Assembly (NCBI GenBank): GCA_001600875.1
Contig: BCLD01000011.1
Coordinates: 124,001 to 188,000 of the forward strand
Origin: Solicoccozyma terricola
Lineage: Eukaryota > Basidiomycota > Tremellomycetes > Filobasidiales > Piskurozymaceae
Direction: 5' to 3'
Length of the DNA: 64,000 nt
In this document: positions 62,181-64,000 of the stretch, one piece after another
Numbering within the stretch: position 1 is the first letter of the stretch
Layout: every line of letters begins with the position of its first letter
Translations under genes and position numbers: made by a program
The notes under the pieces: model-generated
The model's input: only the letters and a program-made list of their open reading frames with translations
Told to the model about the DNA's origin: nothing
Databases searched by the model: none

Positions 62181-63444
62181 CTATTCATCAGACAGAAGAG
62201 GTCCAGTCCAGCTCTGAAGAATCTCGTCGAACGTCCTGGGCTTGATACCCAGATTGCGCTGGTTCTCCACAAAATCCAATGGACCGGTGGCTGACCGGGC
62301 GGTTCTGTCAGTTCGGCCATCCAAAACAAAGTTCTGTCTGCACTTACATCCTACTTCGGTGAAGGCCATGTACAAGTTGTAGAGCCACTCGGCGGCAGGT
62401 CCGAAGTTGGAAACATCCTCAAGGAACTCATCCTTGCTTAGCTGACGACAAACCACCTTCTTTCCGGACGCTGAAGGGGAATAGCGTGAAACTTCTGTCA
62501 GCAGAGGGTAGCGTAAAAGAAGGCCTACACACATACCTTTGCTCACTGCTGCAGCGAACTGATTGAATGATACCAAGCTACCAGTCACCACTTCGGACCC
62601 AGCGCCCAGCTTGGGATTTTCGATAACATCCCGAACATATAGACCGAAGTCGGTGGGACAATCCAACACGGTCAACTTGAGGTCGGGGGAAACAGGCACA
62701 GATAAGACGTAAGTGCCATCGGGCTGTTTCTTAGGTACAGCCAAGCCACCGGGCTGCATTGACTTCGGCGGTCAGTCTCCGCATAGAATTCGGCCCCCGG
62801 GGGGGGGGGGGGGGGGGACACTGCTCACCATGAAGTTTGCGAAGTACCATGCACACCGGACCATCGAATAAGGCACACCGCTAGACTTGACATACTTTGC
62901 TATAGCATCCTTGGTGTCAAAGAATGGAACTGGGTATTTGCCATTCGTAGCGTCGCTGAGCGACTCGAGGGTGGACCAGATAAAAAGTTTCACGCCAACT
63001 GCTTTGGCCTGGTCAACAACTACAGGGAGTCGTGGTCAGCAACTCTCTGCGACGAAAGGGACCAACGGACTCACCCAGCTTGCCTTCCGCAATTTCACGT
63101 TCTTTATCAAAGTGTGCCCAGAAGTCGGTTGTCGACTGCAGAACGAAAGGATAAGCAGACTGGGAAACTCGCCGAACGCGGTACAGACTCACAAAGACGA
63201 TGTCGACGCCTTTGAATGCTGCTCGAAGTTGGTCCTCGTTGCCCACCGCAATCGTGACTTCCTTCATTTCGATGCCTTTCTTCTCCCATTCTTTCGACGC
63301 CGGTTTGGTGGCGCTACGTGTGATACCAACAAGACGATATGGCTTGGACGAAGAAAGGAGAGCATCGGCAACACTGCCGCCTTGCTTGCCGGTGATGCCA
63401 ATGATGGCAACGCGGGGAGCGGTGGAATCGTTTGAGGCTACCAT
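62181..63444 (-). CDS. NmrA-like NAD(P)-binding protein
   Basis: Atypical short-chain dehydrogenase-type Rossmann protein. The start at 63,444 (MVASNDSTAPRVAIIGITGK) includes the dinucleotide motif GITGKQGGSV, followed by RLVGITRSATKPAS, VGNEDQLRAAFKGVDIVF, an exon STTDFWAHFDKEREIAEGKL, then VDQAKAVGVKLFIWSTLESL and the characteristic YVKSSGVPYSMVRCAWYFAN. C-terminal exons carry LDCPTDFGLYVRDVIENPKL, VVTGSLVSFNQFAAA and FDEILQSWTGPLLSDE. Five or six exons; about 310 residues, typical. The catalytic YxxxK of true reductases is not evident, as in NmrA itself, so it may be a redox-sensing regulator. An intron contains a 19-base homopolymer at 62,799-62,817. Confidence 0.9.
62799..62817. repeat. 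Homopolymer of 19 G (intronic)
   Basis: In an intron of the NmrA-like gene; poly-C in the sense direction, following the donor GTGAGC after about six bases. Confidence 0.9.
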
Positions 63445-63806
63445 AGTTCGATAATGAAGAGTTCAAGAGGTAGAAAGGGTGGAGAGATGGAGGGATATCA
63501 GGTCGAGACACGGATTTTGGAGCTTGGGGCTTTTGTAATGAAACGAACGCCTGTTTGTGCGTTCATTACAAATAAAAACAAACGAGAAAGCTGATCAATC
63601 GGCTCCGAATCTGTACGCCTCTTTCCGCTCTGTTGGTTGCTATACAAAGCCTATAGGACGAGGTGCAGGAGGAACCAAACTCACCAACCGGAAAACCTCT
63701 GTCGGCAAGGCCTCGACGAGACTACCTCATGTCGTGCTGGAGTGGGGCGCCATGTGACTGCTATTCGAGCTCACCTATTCGCAAAAACCCTGCCAGAAGG
63801 ACTTAC
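63445..63806. other. Intergenic/intronic stretch
   Basis: It contains the upstream region of the NmrA-like gene. An exon downstream of the partial gene at the right edge may lie here, but no junction could be fixed. Confidence 0.35.
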
Positions 63807-64000
63807 CAACATCAAACTCTTGCCTTTCCTTACCGTATGGGCCATACCTCACCGAGGGCCGCACCAGGTTTGTGATCGTAGGCGTTGTCTTGTCAGCTAT
63901 TTCCTCGTACTCGGGGTTCGGCCAGATCCCGAGGACGTCTATTCTGGTGCAAGCGGAAACAGCTGTAGCTTCCGGAGCCTCGCTGTCGATCAGAAGTTTA
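63807..64000 (-). CDS. Partial gene entering from the right edge, possibly an alpha/beta-hydrolase N-terminus
   Basis: The minus strand is open from the window edge for 64 codons (LLIDSEAPEATAVSACTRID, then NLVRPSVRYGPYGKERQEFD) and ends at a GTAAGT donor at 63,806. The phrase YGP..RQEFDV resembles the strand before the oxyanion motif in esterase-type hydrolases, but the decisive HGG motif is not seen. The family call is weak; that this is an exon is fairly sure. Confidence 0.5.

Noticed and set aside
62799..62817. Poly-G runs as a sign of G-quadruplex control elements
   Set aside because: Quadruplex formation is possible, but nothing in position or context links it to control; they are reported only as homopolymers.

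Overview
The window is nuclear DNA of a basidiomycete fungus, most likely a Tremellomycete. Genes are dense with short (about 45-110 base) GT-AG introns, carry eukaryote-only families (Zn2Cys6 regulators, a PAS-type hybrid histidine kinase, an MFS sugar permease) and sit among repeat-rich spacers. It is a draft assembly: single N bases occur between 8.1 and 12.1 kb, and long G/C homopolymers recur. The lineage is inferred from gene style, not from a marker gene.

Layout. 1-3.3 kb holds part of a minus-strand ABCC transporter in CpG-poor, AT-richer DNA. 3.5-7.4 kb is repeat-derived sequence with doubtful gene fragments. 7.7-18 kb has a zinc-independent quinone-reductase-like gene, an alpha/beta hydrolase, a broken phosphoesterase and an intron-rich unknown gene with a possible nuclease-like core. 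Inverted copies of a short palindrome lie near 7.5 and 19.8 kb. 20-24.6 kb has an unknown small gene, apparently frameshifted, and a low-complexity Zn2Cys6-like protein. 24.7-30.7 kb is repeats around a second CpG-poor block that encodes a multi-pass membrane protein. 30.9-32.9 kb is a hybrid histidine kinase.

The most unusual part is 34.6-53.3 kb: an HPP-family membrane transporter, MoeA, MobA, a bacterial-type molybdopterin oxidoreductase, a class III aminotransferase, a Zn2Cys6 regulator, a small cupin and an amino acid/amine permease. MobA makes the guanine-dinucleotide form of the molybdenum cofactor, which characterised eukaryotic molybdoenzymes do not use. Here it is divergent from, and about 270 bases from, an oxidoreductase of the family that needs that cofactor. 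Both genes are intron-rich, so this is an established nuclear locus, probably an old transfer from bacteria. The simplest reading is a self-contained unit: MoeA inserts Mo, MobA adds GMP, and the oxidoreductase uses the cofactor. HPP may supply or export an anion such as nitrite. The aminotransferase, cupin, permease and regulator may form an adjoining amine or amino acid catabolic set. The substrate is not known.

54.9-61.5 kb is a classic sugar pair, a GH36 alpha-galactosidase and an MFS permease. 62.2-63.4 kb is an NmrA-like protein, and the right edge cuts another minus-strand gene. Coordinates are for the whole gene span; exon junctions were read by eye.
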